A DNA stretch of 21,822 nt from Haplomitrium mnioides (Eukaryota > Marchantiophyta > Haplomitriopsida > Calobryales). Positions 19,199 to 21,822 of this stretch are shown in pieces. Made by a program: the position numbers and the translations under genes. Position 1 is the first letter of the stretch; each line of letters starts with the position of its first letter. Where the stretch lies: assembly GCA_049999725.1 (NCBI GenBank), contig JBNGIS010033967.1:1-21822 (forward strand), in the 5' to 3' direction. The notes under the pieces were generated by a model. That model was not told the origin of the DNA and ran no database searches. It saw only the letters and a program-made list of their open reading frames with translations.

Positions 19199-20507
19199 TC
19201 ATATTGATTTTATTTCTTCACATGTTTCACAAACAACAAATCTATTGCGTTTGGGAATTTTTAAATTTGGAAAATGAGTTCTCGAAGGTTTTGTAAAACT
19301 TGAGAAACTAAGAATACAATGGGGATCGTTCTCTTTCAAATAAGTTGTGTAGTAGTTATAAACTTCTGATTTTGTTAGATTATTGGGCAAGTTATAAACT
19401 TTATAAGTGGGCATTCTTACTCAATATCCTTGAAAAAAAATTGTCCATCAACTCCCACACAAAAACTCCTTTAGCAGATAATTCTCTTTTCTAAAAATGC
19501 CTCTAGTATGTGCATTTTTAAGATTTTGAATCCTTTGGATACTATCATTCCCTATTGATAATATTAATTTGAAGGCTCTTCTATAGACAATGGTACCGCC
19601 AAGCACAGTAAGCTGATTGTCAACATCAAAGTCTTTTCTTGGTATTGCATATTGTAGTATGATATCTCGATTCTTCATGCTTTGTCGAAAATACATTTCT
19701 CTCGCAGTTTGTAAAAAATATGTCTTGCACAATGACAAGTAATTATTTTGACAACATGAAATTCTTGTCAACTTAGATATTGACATTGGATCGAGCTTTT
19801 TCTTCTCAAAGCTCTCATCAAGATGGACTTTCCGCAAAGAATTTTTACGTAAGGTGTTTACCTATTTGGGTTTTGGCCCACACAAAAAATTCTTATGTTG
19901 TGTTGGTCAATTCGGTCCATAGGCAAATCCAGCCATAGAAGATAATTCATTATCTTGAATATCTTGATCATCATCATAAACGTTGCTTGTTTCTTTGCAA
20001 AAAGGTTTTGAATGATGAGATACTTCTTAAGGATTGGGAGAACTACACCATTCCAAAACAAAATCTTGATCAATATCTCAAACATTACAAAATTTTTTCT
20101 GTAACAGAATCAATACTCTTGGTGATAACTCCAACAAAATATTTTTTAATTGAGACTCTTTGCTAGAATCATTTCTCAAACTGTTGTCTCAAGACCCTTC
20201 CAAAAGAATTCGGTTTGTTTCAAATTTCCCAATCTCATTGCGAGATCGAACTTGAATTGAAATCACTCATTGTTTGAGTGGTGTTATTGAGTACAGTGAA
20301 TCATCTCCAAAATTGAAGTCGTCTTCAAATTGTATCCTTTTTCTCTTTTGGACAAACACACTTTGATCATGAATATCGAGGTCTCCCTCAGAATATGACA
20401 AAGAAAGGTCCACAACCATTTGGAAATTCTATGTTGAACGTCTTTTTATTGATCCATGTGAGCCCTATGGTTGGTCCCTTATCTCATTTCCTACCAATTT
20501 ACACCAA

Positions 20508-20606
20508 CTTAAGGGTTGTTTGTGTTTCAAGATCTTTTATGGGAGGGGTTTTGCACCAACTTGACTCCAACTCTTCCTTACACTCTCTGGAATAACTACA
20601 ACACTC
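20508..20606 (-). repeat. Right terminal inverted repeat
   Basis: Inverted partner of 16979-17078, with the perfect 20-bp block at 20535-20554 and GACTCCAAC at 20563-20571. The outer part has ACACTCTCTGG twice, 21 bp apart (20580 and 20601), so the exact terminus is ambiguous by one such step. Confidence 0.75.
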
Positions 20607-20611
20607 TCTGG

Positions 20612-21822
20612 GATGGGTTTTGCTTTTAGAGTTGCCTACTTACAACAACGATGCAAAACACACGCACTCACACACCCACAGCCAACACCCTCTCTTCAAA
20701 TGAAACCAATGTACTCAAATAATACTTAATAAGGTCTACATGCTTCACATCTAGTTCTGCTGGCCCATGAATACTCAAAGCAGTTCTAATAAAACTCTAA
20801 CATGTCCATCAACATACTCACACACACACATTCGTAGTCAGGTAATTTTCATTTCATTCGCTCGAAGCCCCTAGATTGACTTCCGAAAGGGAAAGACAGA
20901 TGGTTGTTTGACTTCTACCAATAGAAAGGCAGCTCTCACAACTGTTGGCCCTCACTCTACACTACAGACATCTACCAAATCCACCGACAAAGCCGTCCAA
21001 GCACGATTTGCCCGGCAATGACTCCAACCTGACGTCTACTTGAAGAAGAATGACACTCAATGCACCAAAAAATGCACACTATACTCACCTTGAACTTAAT
21101 CCACAACTTGCATTCGTGTCACAAAGTAGCCTGGGGCAGCACAACCAGTTTCTACAGAGATAAGAGAAGAAAACCTAACTAATAGTACCTCCCACACATT
21201 GTGAATTGAAGATAAGACCCAACCATCTAAGTTCCTTGGAAATGTTGTCCTTTGTTGTTGCAACACCTCAAAAAGTTGGTCCACTTGCGTATGACTTGTG
21301 CTAGTACTCCAGCACCAGCCCTCGAGCAAAGCAATCCACCCAACCTTCAACCTTGCAAGCCCAACCCAAGACACCTCCAGTCCTCCTCTAGTAATGGCCT
21401 TCCTCCCATGTCTCTCTTGTCCTTCGTTCCGCCCTTGCAATGCTCCTATGGTGAATCCCTAGAATTGAACCCCGCAAGAGGCTATACCCCCAAATTCCAT
21501 TGCCCATACCTTTAATCCACTTTCCGTTTTGGTTTGGGCCATTGTCTCAACACTAACTTTAACCCTAATATTAGTTGTGGCTTACTTATATTTTAGTCCC
21601 AATTGGAGGTCTTGTCTTTTTGGCCAAACTCCTTATCTCACTTAACTAATATAAATACTCTCCTTAGTTTCAACCAAATTTGAAGGTCCTCACATGTTGG
21701 ACGATCTGCGCTTCCCTCAACTAAGTTTAGAGTGTTATAGAACATAGTGATACTCCTATATATAGAATGGATGTATAGATAAGAGAGACTTTGATCTCTC
21801 ATCATTCTATTGATCATTACAC
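20612..21822. other. Spacer at the right end, possible LTR or promoter edge
   Basis: No gene recognised. A CA/CT-rich stretch lies near 20655-20690. A 114-codon minus-strand frame at 21096-21440 has no domain and looks accidental. The last 70 bp have a strong TATA-like box (CTATATATAG, 21756-21765) followed 17 bp later by a hairpin with 6-bp arms (GAGAGA 21783-21788, TCTCTC 21795-21800), an arrangement often seen in plant LTR promoters. What it drives lies outside the window. Confidence 0.4.

Larger units (their letters stand above)
17285..20390 (-). pseudogene. Decayed DUF7869-family gene, presumed transposase
   Basis: Read right to left. An acidic N-terminal part lies near 20390-19860. 19837-19448 has a VYRRAFKLILSIGNDSIQRI block matching the family's VCRxAFxxxxGIxxxRxxRI module, with its Cys changed to Tyr. 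19414-19199 has FPNLKIPKRNRFVVCETC, a conserved FPxxxIPKxxRFxxCxxC block. After an 891-bp gap, 18307-17735 has HRDQQMKER, GIVVDRM, LDNTTRENKN and VGQTHDQIDQMFNRFS, the family's signature core (normally QLDN and VGHTHEDID). The conserved Asp residues of these three blocks suggest an RNase H-like nuclease fold, which is inference. 17722-17285 is the C-terminal region (FETWDFKMFLQ). From 19837 down all blocks lie in one frame, broken by TAG stops at 17966-17968 (where Gln is normal) and 17732-17734, and by two stops between 19448 and 19414. The family was identified from memory of its motifs. Confidence 0.65.
16979..20606 (-). mobile_element. TIR-bounded DNA transposon carrying a DUF7869-like gene
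   Basis: Two facing inverted repeats of about 100 bp (16979-17078 and 20508-20606) enclose 3.4 kb in which the only recognisable gene, on the minus strand, encodes the conserved blocks of the DUF7869-type protein family. The termini share GAGTGTTG, then CCAG(G/A)G, GTAAG, GTTGGAGTC and a perfect 20-bp block. No target-site duplication could be confirmed. The layout fits a cut-and-paste transposon whose transposase is the enclosed gene. The copy is dead, as the gene holds several stops. A chance insertion of this gene between unrelated inverted repeats is possible but less likely. Confidence 0.6.

Noticed and set aside
16989-20605. CAACACT at both ends as a target-site duplication of the TIR element
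   Set aside because: On the right it lies 8 bp outside the CCAG-type end and in inverted rather than direct correspondence. The GAGTGTTG/CAACACTC pair is better explained as the outermost part of the inverted repeats.
21096-21440. 114-codon minus-strand open frame
   Set aside because: Composition is unremarkable, no domain is recognisable, and there is no ATG-supported gene context.

Overview
The window looks like nuclear DNA of a land plant. The evidence is one intronless plant-type BAHD acyltransferase gene, a decayed Ty1/copia retrotransposon with plant-type domain order, long GC-rich LTR-like repeats, and wide AT-rich gene-free spacers. Species cannot be fixed. An intronless HCT-like BAHD gene set among old transposons would suit a non-seed plant (moss, lycophyte, fern), but a seed plant is not excluded. 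No tRNA, rRNA, CRISPR array or bacterial-type operon was seen.

Layout. 1-1460 is AT-rich spacer with one small 10-bp tandem repeat. 1463-3090 holds the only apparently intact gene, an HXXXD/DFGWG acyltransferase with a plausible TATA box. 3091-4550 is spacer with a composite 35-bp tandem repeat. 4550-8950 is a heavily mutated copia element in which gag, protease, integrase, reverse transcriptase and RNase H can still be followed in order. 8950-11190 is spacer that contains a group of short 14-bp near-palindromes.

11193-15470 is a GC-rich block. Two LTR-like direct repeats start 1695 bp apart; the upstream one is cut short and the downstream one carries a polypurine tract directly before it. 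The downstream copy continues into nested minisatellites with periods of about 48, 21, 75 and 78 bp, and into repeated TGACGTGGC boxes. A gag-type zinc-knuckle relic follows at about 15.6 kb.

16979-20606 is the most interesting part. Inverted repeats of about 100 bp bracket a decayed minus-strand gene. Its conserved blocks match what I remember of the uncharacterised eukaryotic DUF7869 family (QLDNxxxENKN and VGxTHxxID blocks). This reads as a DNA transposon about 3.6 kb long whose presumed transposase belongs to a family I know no defined role for. The last 1.2 kb is spacer with a TATA/hairpin cluster at the window edge.

The acyltransferase is probably the only functional gene. The remainder is layered, mutually unrelated transposon debris. 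Substitutions between repeat copies, and the conserved residues lost, are mostly C-to-T or G-to-A changes, as expected from deamination of methylated, silenced DNA.
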